A stretch of 64,000 bases of DNA from Bradyrhizobium sp. CSA112 (GTDB lineage Bacteria > Pseudomonadota > Alphaproteobacteria > Rhizobiales > Xanthobacteraceae), in NCBI RefSeq assembly GCF_029051645.1, contig NZ_JAACFS010000010.1:1-64000 (forward strand). The letters run 5' to 3'. Of this stretch, positions 7,839-16,873 are shown piece by piece. The first letter of the stretch is position 1; every line of letters begins with the position of its first letter. The notes beneath the pieces were generated by a model, which worked only from the letters and a program-made list of their open reading frames with translations, was not told the origin of the DNA and ran no database searches. The position numbers and the translations under genes were made by a program.

Positions 7839-8645
7839 TCACGCAACCTCGTCGGTCCAGACCTTGAAGCCGACCAATGTATTTGGCCCGAAGGTCTGGG
7901 TGATCGGCACATCGGAGGCGTCGCGGCCCTGTGCGATCAGGATGCGACCAATCCTCGGCACGTTGTTGCGCGGATCGAAAGTGCGCCAGTGTCCGCCGAT
8001 ATAGGCTTCGAACCAGCCGGCGAAATCGCCAGCGGGCCAGGGTTTCGGCGTGCCGATGTCGCTGAGATAGCCCGTGCAATAGCGCGCGGGAATGTTCATG
8101 CAGCGGCAGAACGTAACGGCGAGATGGGCGTAATCGCGGCAAACGCCCTTGCCTTCCTCGTAAGCCTCCCACGCCGTCCTGGTGGCGCGGGCGTGCTCGT
8201 ATCCGAAGGCGATGTGACGGTGGACGAAATCGCAGATCGCCTGGACCCGCGCCCAGCCCGGCGCCGTCTTCTCGAATAATTGCCAGGCGATTTCCGAAAG
8301 CCGGTCGGTCTCGCAATAGCGGCTGCCAAGCAGATAGACCAGGGTATCCGCGGGCAGATCCTCGACCGCGTGCTGAAGCGCGGACGTAAACACCGGATCG
8401 GGCAGACCGCTGTCGCGAACGACACCATCGGCCGCAAGACGCACGCGGCCGGCAGGCGCAACCATGCGGCTGCACCAATTGCCGAACATGTCGCGATAGG
8501 GCGTGATCTCGACGACCGGGTCGGTGGTGAGGAAGTCCGGCACGATGACATCGGACGCACGGGTGAAGTGTGTGCCCAGCACCATGATCATCGGCGTCGG
8601 CTGCGGAAAATCGTATAGCATTTCGAATCCGACGCGAATCTTCAC
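7839..8645 (-). CDS. Transglutaminase-like (cysteine-protease fold) protein
   Basis: A 268-aa cytoplasmic protein of the bacterial transglutaminase-like family, with an N-terminal beta domain (1-100) and the papain-like core (105-235). The nucleophile Cys169 (GKGVCRDYAH) and the Asp of TFDPRNN (about 224) are present. At the place where the catalytic His normally precedes Ala-Trp, the sequence reads DFAGWFEAY, so the His is replaced by Ala. Other members of this subgroup also lack the His there as far as I recall, so this is probably a lineage feature rather than recent damage. It may be a non-classical peptidase or a binding protein. Confidence 0.85.
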   Translation of the reverse strand: MKIRVGFEMLYDFPQPTPMIMVLGTHFTRASDVIVPDFLTTDPVVEITPYRDMFGNWCSRMVAPAGRVRLAADGVVRDSGLPDPVFTSALQHAVEDLPADTLVYLLGSRYCETDRLSEIAWQLFEKTAPGWARVQAICDFVHRHIAFGYEHARATRTAWEAYEEGKGVCRDYAHLAVTFCRCMNIPARYCTGYLSDIGTPKPWPAGDFAGWFEAYIGGHWRTFDPRNNVPRIGRILIAQGRDASDVPITQTFGPNTLVGFKVWTDEVA

Positions 8646-8838
8646 TCGAAAGCCCTTTCCGGCTGCTGACTGCTCGAAATGGCTACGAAATCATCCAATA
8701 CAAGGCGCTGGCTGCCTTGTTCAGCCGAATGCGGCCAGTGCCGAAGAAAACGATAGCTAATTGCTGCAAAAGCGCGCACGGTGCGACGATGTCCGCAAAA
8801 CATGATGTCTTCGTGCGCAGATACGCGAGGCTGCCGGC

Positions 8839-9108
8839 ATGACCACGCGCACGCGACGGGAAACGGTTCATTTCAGGCACCCGTTCCGCATCAAGGGTGT
8901 CGACCGAGAGCTCGCGCCGGGAGCTTACGAAATCATTACCGACGAGGAGATGATCGAGGGCCTTTCGTTCCCGTGCTTTCGGCGTGTCGCTACCATGATC
9001 ATGATTCCCGGCGAGCCGCCGCAACGTTCCGCGATGGAAATGATCTCGATCAGTTCGGTTGATCTGTCCGACGCGCAACGCATCGATGCGAGCGCGCCGC
9101 GTGACTGA
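8839..9108 (+). CDS. Hypothetical protein, 89 aa
   Basis: An 89-residue protein starting MTTRTRRETVHFRHPFRIKG, with a central beta-rich stretch (LAPGAYEIITDEEMIEGLSF). Its stop overlaps the GTG start of the next gene by 8 bases, suggesting coupled translation. It is divergent from the transglutaminase-like gene. No known function. Confidence 0.62.
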   Translation: MTTRTRRETVHFRHPFRIKGVDRELAPGAYEIITDEEMIEGLSFPCFRRVATMIMIPGEPPQRSAMEMISISSVDLSDAQRIDASAPRD

Positions 9109-9400
9109 GACCCCGATCGAGCTCGACAAACATCGCGGCATGGCAGCGCAGAAGGCAACCGATATCCGCCGCATCCTTGCCGAAGTCGAGGCCAACGCGA
9201 AGCTGCTGCGTGACAGACAGGGCGTTGTCGAAATCGAGATCCTCGCCGCGCCGGCCGCGTCGTGGCCCGAGGCGGTAGCCAAGGCGCGTTACGTGCTCAA
9301 TCTGTACTCGGCCGGTCTGGCGCCGACCGACACGCATCACCGCGACCTCGTGGCCGCGGTGCTCGCGGATCTTACCCGCCTCTCGGGAGAAGAGACCTGA
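9101..9400 (+). CDS. Hypothetical helical protein, 99 aa
   Basis: Mostly alpha-helical soluble protein beginning VTETPIELDKHRGMAAQKAT, with a central LAAPAASWPEAVAKARYVLN. The GTG at 9101 is preferred because it overlaps the end of the preceding gene; an ATG at 9086 would add five residues. It belongs to a family of short rhizobial hypotheticals. The pair with 8839-9108 is likely one operon. Confidence 0.62.
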   Translation: MTETPIELDKHRGMAAQKATDIRRILAEVEANAKLLRDRQGVVEIEILAAPAASWPEAVAKARYVLNLYSAGLAPTDTHHRDLVAAVLADLTRLSGEET

Positions 9401-9484
9401 ACAAAGCAATGTCCGGCCGCAACGACCAGCTCCTTTATCCCGCCCGTTCCGACCAGAATCGGACGGCCCAACTGAAAGCACCTG

Positions 9485-9667
9485 ATGCAAAATCTCTCGC
9501 CTCGTCACGTCATGACGGAAGAATCGCTTCGCCTCGGGGTCGAGTCCGGCTGGTACTCGACCAAGGTCAGTGGAACCTTCGTCTCGGGCCCGCATTCTTC
9601 CGAAGCGGACTGCCTGCGCAGGATCGCAGAAATCAATCCGCCGCCGGTAACAAAAAGGAAGGGCTAG
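9485..9667 (+). CDS. Small hypothetical protein, 60 aa
   Basis: Short protein with the core ESGWYSTKVSGTFVSGPHSS followed by EADCLRRIAEINPPP. This pattern (beta-strand, Gly-Pro turn, helix with a Cys, then IAEINPPP) looks like a real compact domain. The start could be ATG 9485 or ATG 9512. No function known. Confidence 0.5.
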   Translation: MQNLSPRHVMTEESLRLGVESGWYSTKVSGTFVSGPHSSEADCLRRIAEINPPPVTKRKG

Positions 9668-9714
9668 CCGGATAAGTCGATGGTAAGATCGTTCCGTTTC
9701 GGGAGGAGAGCCTG

Positions 9715-9993
9715 ATGACGTTCGCGCGCGGCAACATCCGAGGCTATGACGACGACCGGATGGTCCTGCTGTTCTCCATGATGGACGGCGCCAGGGAAGT
9801 GCCCTGCGCCGTCAGCGCTTCGGCGATGGATGCTCTGGAACACGTGCCGCGGACGCCGGCAGACCAGCGCGAGCAACAGTTCGCGCGCCTGCGGGACCGG
9901 ATCGAGGCGTGCGCCTCCCGCAAATTCCAGGCGCGGGAGTTCGAAGGCACTCCCCCCGGCATCATCGTGCGCAGCATAGATTTCCGTTCCTGA
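9715..9993 (+). CDS. DUF1488-family protein
   Basis: A 92-aa protein with the family opening MTFARGNIRGYDDDRMVLLF, a Cys-containing strand (EVPCAVSASAMDAL) and a helical C-terminus. Family members are short, soluble and of unknown function, widespread in proteobacteria. GGAGGAGA lies just before the ATG, an excellent ribosome site. Confidence 0.78.
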   Translation: MTFARGNIRGYDDDRMVLLFSMMDGAREVPCAVSASAMDALEHVPRTPADQREQQFARLRDRIEACASRKFQAREFEGTPPGIIVRSIDFRS

Positions 9994-10115
9994 AAACGGC
10001 TCAACGGCCTTCGGGAAGGTCGCGATGAACCGATCTGCGGACCGTTGAAAAACAGTTCCGCCTTTCCCCGATCATGTTCTAAGGTCCCAGCTATTTTCGA
10101 GGGGGGACCGATTGC

Positions 10116-11591
10116 ATGAACTTGCCGATGAGCTGGGATGAATGGGCCGTGCATGACGGCGTTGCGCTGGCGGCACGCATCGCGAAGGGCGAACTGACGG
10201 CTGCCGAACTGGCGGCGCAGGCGGCTGCGGCGATCGCCAAGGTCGATCCCCCGCTTTCAGCCGTCGTCGAAGTGTTCGAGGATGCGGTCACGGATCCCGG
10301 CACCGACGGCACCAATCTCGACGGGCCGTTTGCCGGCCTGCCCTTCCTGATGAAGGACCTCGGCCCGACATTGAAGGGCCGCCTGCAGGAAATGGGCTCG
10401 CTCTATATGCGCGGCAACCGCGCCGCGGCCGACACATTCCTGACGACGAAAATGCGCGCGGCCGGGCTCAATTTGATCGGGCGCACCACCACGCCGGAAT
10501 TCGGGGTCTGCAGTTCCGCGGAGAATCCCGCCGTCTATGTCACGCGCAACCCCTGGAATACCGACTACACCACCTGCGGATCGTCGGCCGGCAGCGCCGC
10601 GATGGTCGCCGCCGGCGCAGTCCCGATCGCGCATGCGACCGACGGCGGCGGCTCGATCCGGATTCCCGCCGGCGTCAACGGCAATATCGGGCTGAAAGTG
10701 TCGCGCGGCGTGTTCTCGCTATCGCCGCATCTGTCCGATCTCAGCGGCCTGGTCTCCATCCAGGGCTGCCAGTCGCGCACGGTGCGCGACACCGCGGCCT
10801 TCATCGATGCCTGCCGCGGTCCCGCGCCGGGCGAATTCATGCCGTTCTGGAGTTCGCCGGAGCCCTATACGAGGATGATCTCGCGCGATCCCGCGCGGCT
10901 GAAAGTCGCGCTCTCGCACCAGTGGGGCGACTATCAGGCGACGCCGCATATCGCCGCCGAGCTGGAAAAGGCGGGACGTTTTCTGGAGGGCCTCGGCCAT
11001 CATGTCGATTACGCGTTGCCTGACGTGAATTATCGCGACGCCTTCGCTGCGCAGACCACCTGCTACATCAGCAATTTTGCGGTCGTGATCGGCAACATGC
11101 TCGCGCCGCGGGGACTGGAGCGGCCGCCGGCCGATCTCATCGAGCCCGTCAATATCCGGATCTGGGAGGCCGGCCGGCATATCAGCTTTGCCGACCGGGC
11201 CCGCATGCAGGCGGTGTTCAACACGACCTCGCGCGGCTTCGGCGCCTTCTTCGAGGACTGGGACATCATCCTGACCCCGATTACGGCGTTGCCGACGCCG
11301 AAAGTAGGCACCACGGAATATCTCACCATCAGCGACAATCCGTCGGTGCTGGACTGGTTCGGCAACCTCTGGCGTAATTTTGCCTTCACGCCGCTCGCTA
11401 ATCTCTGCGGCATCCCCGCGATCTCGCTGCCGCTCGCAGCCCACGACAACGGCCTGCCGCTCGGCATTCAGGCAATCGCCAAGCAGGCCAATGACGGGCT
11501 ATTGTTGCAACTGGCCGCGCAGATCGAACGGGCGATCGGTGGCAAGTGGAATGCCGGGCAGAAGCCCGGCGTGCATGTGACGACGGGGTGA
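10116..11591 (+). CDS. Amidase-signature family hydrolase
   Basis: A 491-aa amidase of the Ser-cisSer-Lys class, hydrolysing C-N amide bonds. The catalytic Lys lies in FLMKDLG (about residue 78), the cis-Ser in TCGSSAGSAAM (about 155), and the nucleophilic Ser in DGGGSIRIPAG (about 179). The sequence is of the type seen in 6-aminohexanoate cyclic-dimer hydrolase-like and other broad amidases, but the substrate cannot be told. No signal peptide. A GAGGGGGG ribosome site precedes ATG 10116. It stands alone and ends before a partial palindromic repeat. Confidence 0.92.
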   Translation: MNLPMSWDEWAVHDGVALAARIAKGELTAAELAAQAAAAIAKVDPPLSAVVEVFEDAVTDPGTDGTNLDGPFAGLPFLMKDLGPTLKGRLQEMGSLYMRGNRAAADTFLTTKMRAAGLNLIGRTTTPEFGVCSSAENPAVYVTRNPWNTDYTTCGSSAGSAAMVAAGAVPIAHATDGGGSIRIPAGVNGNIGLKVSRGVFSLSPHLSDLSGLVSIQGCQSRTVRDTAAFIDACRGPAPGEFMPFWSSPEPYTRMISRDPARLKVALSHQWGDYQATPHIAAELEKAGRFLEGLGHHVDYALPDVNYRDAFAAQTTCYISNFAVVIGNMLAPRGLERPPADLIEPVNIRIWEAGRHISFADRARMQAVFNTTSRGFGAFFEDWDIILTPITALPTPKVGTTEYLTISDNPSVLDWFGNLWRNFAFTPLANLCGIPAISLPLAAHDNGLPLGIQAIAKQANDGLLLQLAAQIERAIGGKWNAGQKPGVHVTTG

Positions 11592-11609
11592 GCGGCGGTT
11601 GATCTCAAC

Positions 11610-11640
11610 CGTCATTGCGAGCGCAAGCGAAGCAATCCAT
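11610..11640. repeat. Half copy of palindromic repeat type 2
   Basis: Matches the left arm of the repeat at 4914-5026 (CGTCATTGCGAGC...GAAGCAATCCAT) with one small difference; the right arm is missing. It is a decayed copy behind the amidase gene. Confidence 0.6.
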
Positions 11641-11759
11641 TCCGTCGCAGCAAGAAAGACCCCAAAGGCATTCCGGCATTGACGAACTCCTGTTGATTTC
11701 TCCGCCAGTGATTGCAGACTTCCGTCGCAAAGATAGAGTGATGGCGCGGACCGCGACCG

Positions 11760-13186
11760 ATGGTGGAGCAGAACTATGGCACGCAAGCATTTGCTCGGCG
11801 GGCTGATGAAATGGGCAAGCGCGAAGAATGGCGCGACCAGTTTGAAGCAGTCCTTGAAGAGCATGTGCTGCCCACCTGCGAGGAGACCGACCTCGAGCCC
11901 GGCGACATCCTGTCGATCGTCGGCAAGGATCTCTTCATGAGCACGGTCTGGGCCTGCGCCTTCGAGGACATGCTGACGCGGGAATTCGACGACGGGAGCA
12001 ATATCGTCGACGACTATCTGAAGCACCGCGGATGGAAGGAAACCGCAACTGTTCGCGCCTATATCACCGCATTGCGAAATTCCGTGGTCAGTCTCTATGA
12101 AGTAAGCGATGTCGTCCTCGACAAATCGTTCCGCGCGCGCGACCTCGTGCGCGGAGGCGACCCAGTCCTGATCAGCGAGCGATCGGCAACCCGCTCCCTC
12201 AAACAATGGGACCGCTTCGCCGGGCGTGTCATTCAAGTGGGGCAGCAGGCGCAGATCAGCGGCGCCGTATTGCCGTACGAGTACGAGACGTCGGAGGATC
12301 TCATCGAAGGCCTCCGCAGCATGGGTAAGCTAACCAGGAAGGAAAAGCAGGCACTTGCCAGGGAGATCGGAGAGGATTTCGATCCAGTTGCGATCGCCAG
12401 GCTTTCGGAGACTCAAAGGCTGCGTGCAGTGAGCGCGGTATTCACGACCTACTGGCTCCTCGACGCGATCGATCGGACCCTCCAGCCGAAAACTCCCGAC
12501 TTGCGCAACACCGATGGCGATGAACTGAAGCAATGCACGGCTTGCTATCCGCTCGCCAACGGCACGGCGGAGGACGATATACGCACCGCGCTGGATTCGT
12601 GCGCCGATCTCCGGCCGGTAACCGCCACGCAATGGAATTGGGTCCGCCCAAAGACGCGCGCTGTTGCAGCGGCCGCCCGAGCCCGACCGTCGAAATCCCT
12701 GACCATCGAATCGACGTGCGACGACGGCGCGCTGTCGCTCGGTAGCCTGGAGCTGAACGGCAGAACCCTGGTGCTTTCCGTCAATTCCCTGGAGCGTTCG
12801 GAACAGGGCGTGAACTGTTGTCCGCGATACTCGGAGAGCGCGTCGGGCAGCCCGCGGTCGAGATAGAAACTATCGAGCAAATGTTAGAGTCAGGCGATGC
12901 TGATGAACCGCAGCAGATTGATCTTTCCGAGGAGGAGCGGTGCGCCATCGTCCACGAACACATGGACCGACATTATCGCGACACGCTCGATGAGCCGGTC
13001 CCGATGCTCGGAAACAAATCGCCGCGCGCCGCGGTCAAGACCAAAAGCGGACGCGCAAAAGTCGTCGACTGGCTCAAGATGATGGAAAACCGGACGGCCA
13101 AGGCCGGAGAATCCGACACTGCGATGGCGAGTTACAGCTTCGGCTGGATGTGGACGGAATTGGGCATCGACGACCTAAGACGATAG
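11760..13186 (+). pseudogene. Frameshifted gene for a ~470-aa hypothetical protein
   Basis: Two overlapping frames appear to be one protein. Frame 1 (11760-12866) encodes about 350 sensible residues ending ...NSLERSEQG, then reads nonsense. Frame 2 picks up at about 12809 with RELLSAILGERVGQPAVEIE and runs to 13186. A single missing base near 12807 explains it. The C-terminus (PVPMLGNKSPRAAVKTKSGR) looks like the tail found in some SEC-C-associated and toxin-binding hypotheticals. A second one-base slip may lie near 11815, since another frame from ATG 11776 gives MARKHLLGGLMKWASAK just before the join. Either a pseudogene or a sequencing error. Confidence 0.65.
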
Positions 13187-13320
13187 GCGCATCACCCGCC
13201 GCACTCGGTCCTTGCGTGCCGACGCTGGGGTGGAAGAGCGTCGGCTCGACGTCCAGGCGATCGCCAGCAGGCCAATGAGGGTCGCGCGGACTTGTTTGCC
13301 GCGCTTCCCCCGCGCGGAGG

Positions 13321-13351
13321 CGGCCCGGGCCAAGTAGCGCTGCCCGGGCCG
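13321..13351. terminator. Strong hairpin below the ABC importer operon
   Basis: A perfect 10-base inverted repeat, CGGCCCGGGC and GCCCGGGCCG, with an 11-base loop, starting 19 bases beyond the stop of the substrate-binding protein gene. There is no T run, so it may act as an RNA-stabilising stem or a factor-dependent stop. Confidence 0.45.
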
Positions 13352-13369
13352 TTGTATCAGCGCCCTGCC

Positions 13370-14899
13370 CTACTTCCACTTCGCCAGATAGAAGCGCGGC
13401 AGCTCGTCCGGGTACGGCGTGAAGTCGAGCTGCTTGGAGTGGCCGTAGGTCGTCACATAGGTGTGCAGCGGCGCCCAGTAGGCCTGTTCGGTGATCTTCT
13501 TGATCGCCATCGAATAAGCCTCCTTGCGCACCTCCGGGTTGATGGATGATCCGCCCTGGAGCAGCGCCTTCTGCACGTCCGCATCGCGAGCATAGTCGTC
13601 GGCGCCGCCATCGAAGAAGTTGGGCATGATGGCCGAGACGTCATTGATCGAGTAGCTGCCCCAGCTACCGAGATAGGCGCGCAGCTCGCCCGCCTTGGCG
13701 CGTTGGATCAGCGCCGCGGTCTGGAGCTGGTTGAGCTTGGCGCGGATGCCGACCGCATGCAGGTAGTTCTGAACGGATGATCCCCATTGCGGCAGCACGT
13801 AGCTTGCAAGCTCCACCTCAAAACCGTCGGGATAGCCGGCCTCCGCCAGAAGCTTCTTTGCCTTCGCGGGATCGTAGTCGTAGGCCACCGCGGCCTCGGC
13901 ATCGCAGCCGAACTGCGAGGGGAAGCAGGGCGCAGACGGAACGCGGCTGCCGCCGGTGACGAGCTTGTCGGCGATCGCCTTGCGGTCGATCGCATGCCAG
14001 ATCGCCTGACGCACCTTCTGCTTGGTCAGGGGATTGTCGGCGCCGGTCCGGCCGCTGGCGTCAAGCGAGAGGTAGCCGATCCGCATCGATTCTTTCCGCA
14101 CGGCCTGCAAATGCGGCATCCGGTTCACGGGCTCGAGCTGATCCGGGTTCATGTTCCAGATCCAATCGGCGCGGCCGGCGAGCAATTCCGTCATCTCGGT
14201 GCCGGCATCCGGCACGAAGCGCACGCTCATCTTCTTGATCGCCGGCTTGCCCTTCGGACTGCCGGCCCAGTAATCGTCGAACCGCTCGAAGTCGATGGAG
14301 ACGCCGGGCTCGACCTTGGTGATCTTGTACGGGCCTGCGCCGACCGGCGCCTTGGCGTAGCCTTCCGCGCCGACCTTCTCGCGATAGGCCTTGGGATAGA
14401 TCGGCAGCACCAGCGCAAAATATTCGAGCGCCGCGGGATTCGGCCGCTTGAGCTTGACGCGCACCGAAAGATCGCCGGTCTTTTCCGCCTTGTCGATCCA
14501 GTTGTAGTTGGACGGCGTCGATACCCGGCTCGCCGGATCGGCCACGAGGTTGATGGTGTAGACAACGTCGTCGGCCGTGAACGCGCTGCCGTCGTGGAAC
14601 TTGACGCCCGGCCGCAGTGTGAACTCGATCGTGGTCGGATCCGGGAGCTTCCACTCGGTTGCCAGCAGCGGCTCGAGCTTGAAGGTATCCGGATTGCGAT
14701 AGACCAGCGCGTCCCAGCCCTGGTGGTGCATCACCACGCCGGTGCGCAGGTTGTTGTAGAAGGGGTCGATGTTGGGAAGCGCGTCGCGCATCACGATCCG
14801 CAGCGTATCGGCGGATTTCTGCGCCGCCGCGGGCGCCACACCGACGCCGAGCAAAGCCGCTACCAGAATTGCGCCGCCGAGCTTGTTTTGCATACGCAT
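13370..14899 (-). CDS. ABC importer, periplasmic substrate-binding protein (family 5)
   Basis: Solute-binding protein of the peptide/nickel (SBP_bac_5) class, 509 aa. The N-terminus is a Sec signal (MRMQNKLGGAILVAALLGVG, cleavage near AAAQ). The family segment EWKLPDPTTIEFTLRPGVKF follows at about residue 90. ATG 14899 is chosen because GGAGGGCG lies just before it; an ATG 4 codons upstream overlaps that site. It is the last gene of the operon, 46 bases beyond the second ATPase. Binding proteins are often expressed more highly than the membrane parts; no separate promoter is evident. The ligand (peptide, opine, other) is unknown. Confidence 0.92.
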   Translation of the reverse strand: MRMQNKLGGAILVAALLGVGVAPAAAQKSADTLRIVMRDALPNIDPFYNNLRTGVVMHHQGWDALVYRNPDTFKLEPLLATEWKLPDPTTIEFTLRPGVKFHDGSAFTADDVVYTINLVADPASRVSTPSNYNWIDKAEKTGDLSVRVKLKRPNPAALEYFALVLPIYPKAYREKVGAEGYAKAPVGAGPYKITKVEPGVSIDFERFDDYWAGSPKGKPAIKKMSVRFVPDAGTEMTELLAGRADWIWNMNPDQLEPVNRMPHLQAVRKESMRIGYLSLDASGRTGADNPLTKQKVRQAIWHAIDRKAIADKLVTGGSRVPSAPCFPSQFGCDAEAAVAYDYDPAKAKKLLAEAGYPDGFEVELASYVLPQWGSSVQNYLHAVGIRAKLNQLQTAALIQRAKAGELRAYLGSWGSYSINDVSAIMPNFFDGGADDYARDADVQKALLQGGSSINPEVRKEAYSMAIKKITEQAYWAPLHTYVTTYGHSKQLDFTPYPDELPRFYLAKWK

Positions 14900-14945
14900 A
14901 TCGCCCTCCATTATCAGTGTTTTGTGAAACGGCGTGAAGCACGCC

Positions 14946-15896
14946 TTAGGCCAGATGACACTCTACCATTCCCTGGGGAGGCCGGACCATGCGCGTTGGT
15001 GCCTCATGGCGGCAGCGTTCGACTGCGATGCGGCACCGCGGGTTGAACCGGCAACCCGGCGGAATATTGGCCGGATCCGGCATGGCGTCGCCGAGGCCGA
15101 TGTCCGGCACACCCTTGCCCGGCTCCGGTGTCAGCACACTTTCCAGCAGCACCTGCGTATAGGGATGCCGGGGCTCGCGAAACAGTGCGTCGGTTTCGTT
15201 GCGCTCGACAATCCGGCCGAGATACATCACCGCGACTTCGCTCGCCACGTGCTCCACGACGGCAAGATTATGGCTGATGAAGAGATAGGTCAGCCCGAGG
15301 TCGCGGCGCAGATCGGCCAGCAAATTGAGGATCTGCGCCTGCACCGAGACGTCGAGCGCGCTGGTCGGCTCGTCGCAGATCACGATCCGCGGTTCCAGCA
15401 CCAGCGCCCGCGCAATCGCCGCCCGCTGGCGTTGCCCGCCGGAGAGTTGCGCGGGCATGCGCTCGCCCATGGCGGCCGAAAGGCCTACACGCTCGAGAAT
15501 GCCGCCGACCCGGCGCCCGATCTCACCGCGCGAGAATGTGCCCTGGGCTTCCAGCGGTAGTGCCACAATGTCCTTGATGCTCCGGCGCGGGTTAAGCGAG
15601 GCGAATGGATCCTGGAATACGGGCTGGATCAGCCGGGCACGCGCCTTGCGGTCGAGATCGAACAAGCGCTTGCCGTCGACCAGCACGGTCCCTGCCGTCG
15701 GCTTCAGCAGACCGAGGATCATGCGCGCGAGCGTGGATTTGCCACAGCCGGACTCGCCGACGACGCCGAGCACGCTGCCCGCCGGCACGCTGAAGGTCAC
15801 GTCGTCGACCGCGACCACGCGCTTTTCCGCCGACATCAACCCGGTGTGGACGCGGAACTCACATCGCAGCTTCTCGACCTCGATCGCGGCGGTCAT
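14946..15896 (-). CDS. ABC importer ATP-binding protein (DppF/OppF type)
   Basis: Second ATPase of the peptide-type importer, 316 aa. Walker A is GESGCGKST, the signature is LSGGQRQR, Walker B is RIVICDEPTSALD, and the oligopeptide-transporter C-terminal extension (HPYTQVLLESV, then PPGCRFNPRC with Cys residues as in Fe-S-containing OppF/DppD proteins) is present. Its ATG overlaps the upstream stop by 4 bases; an upstream in-frame extension lies inside the previous gene and is rejected. It works with the DppD-like ATPase as a heterodimer. Confidence 0.94.
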   Translation of the reverse strand: MTAAIEVEKLRCEFRVHTGLMSAEKRVVAVDDVTFSVPAGSVLGVVGESGCGKSTLARMILGLLKPTAGTVLVDGKRLFDLDRKARARLIQPVFQDPFASLNPRRSIKDIVALPLEAQGTFSRGEIGRRVGGILERVGLSAAMGERMPAQLSGGQRQRAAIARALVLEPRIVICDEPTSALDVSVQAQILNLLADLRRDLGLTYLFISHNLAVVEHVASEVAVMYLGRIVERNETDALFREPRHPYTQVLLESVLTPEPGKGVPDIGLGDAMPDPANIPPGCRFNPRCRIAVERCRHEAPTRMVRPPQGMVECHLA

Positions 15897-16873
15897 GCGG
15901 GTTGCAACTCCGCCCAGTCCGGCTCGAGCCGGCAAAGATAGTCGTGCGCATTGCCCGCCTGCCGCCGCGGAATCGCGTGCGCGCATGTCTCGTCGGCATG
16001 GGCGCAGCGCGAGCGGAAGGCGCAACCGGTGAAGCCTGACCCGATCGCCGGCACCACGCCGGGGATCGAACCAAGCGGCCGGTCGCGCTGCACGCGGCCC
16101 GGCACCGGCACGCAGGACAGCAGCCCGCGCGTATAGGGGTGCTGCGGCGCGCGGAACAGTTCCGCGGTCGTCGCGCGCTCCACCACCTCGCCGGCATACA
16201 TCACTGAAACATGGTCGGCGACGCGCGCGACGATGCCGAGGTCATGGGTAATCAGCAGGATCGAGAGGCCGAACTCGCGCTTGAGGGTGGCGAGCAGCCG
16301 CAGGATCTGCGCCTGCACGGTGACGTCGAGCGCGGTAGTCGGCTCGTCGGCGATCAATAGTTCGGGATCGCACATCAGCGCCATCGCTATCATGACGCGC
16401 TGACGCAAGCCGCCCGAGAGCTGGTGCGGAAACTGGCCGAGCCGCATCCCGGGTGCGGTAATGCCGACGCGGCCCATCAGTTCGGCCGCGCGGTCCAGCG
16501 CCGCCGCGCGCGAGCCGCCCTTGTGGCGCGTCAGCACCTCGGCCATCTGCGAGCCGATCGTGAAGGCGGGGTTGAGGCTGGTCATCGGCTCCTGGAAGAT
16601 CATCGCCATGCGATTGCCGCGCAGGCGCGCCATTTCGCGGTCCGACAGTGACGTGAGGTCAGTGCCGGCAAAGCTCATCCGTTTCGCCGAACGGTGGCCG
16701 CCGCGCGCAAGCAGGCTCATCACCGCCAGCGCCGTCACCGACTTGCCGCAACCGGATTCGCCGACCAGGCAATGGGTCTCGCCCTTCTCGACGCGGAACG
16801 AAGCGCCGCGCACCGCCGCGGTGCGGCCGCCGAACGTCACCTGAAGCTCCTCGACCTCCAAAAGCGCGCTCAT
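15893..16873 (-). CDS. ABC importer ATP-binding protein (DppD/OppD type)
   Basis: First ATPase, 326 aa, starting MSALLEVEELQVTFGGRTAA. Walker A GESGCGKSV, signature LSGGLRQRV, Walker B LLIADEPTTALD. The C-terminal region has the HPYTRGLLSCVP block and a Cys cluster (GCAFRSRCAHADETC) that in relatives binds an iron-sulfur cluster. The ATG overlaps the stop of the permease gene by 4 bases. It forms the nucleotide-binding pair with the product of 14946-15896. Confidence 0.94.
   Translation of the reverse strand: MSALLEVEELQVTFGGRTAAVRGASFRVEKGETHCLVGESGCGKSVTALAVMSLLARGGHRSAKRMSFAGTDLTSLSDREMARLRGNRMAMIFQEPMTSLNPAFTIGSQMAEVLTRHKGGSRAAALDRAAELMGRVGITAPGMRLGQFPHQLSGGLRQRVMIAMALMCDPELLIADEPTTALDVTVQAQILRLLATLKREFGLSILLITHDLGIVARVADHVSVMYAGEVVERATTAELFRAPQHPYTRGLLSCVPVPGRVQRDRPLGSIPGVVPAIGSGFTGCAFRSRCAHADETCAHAIPRRQAGNAHDYLCRLEPDWAELQPA

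Noticed and set aside
13787..15046. 419-codon plus-strand frame
   Set aside because: Antisense to the substrate-binding protein gene and the end of the ATPase gene, with no family features.
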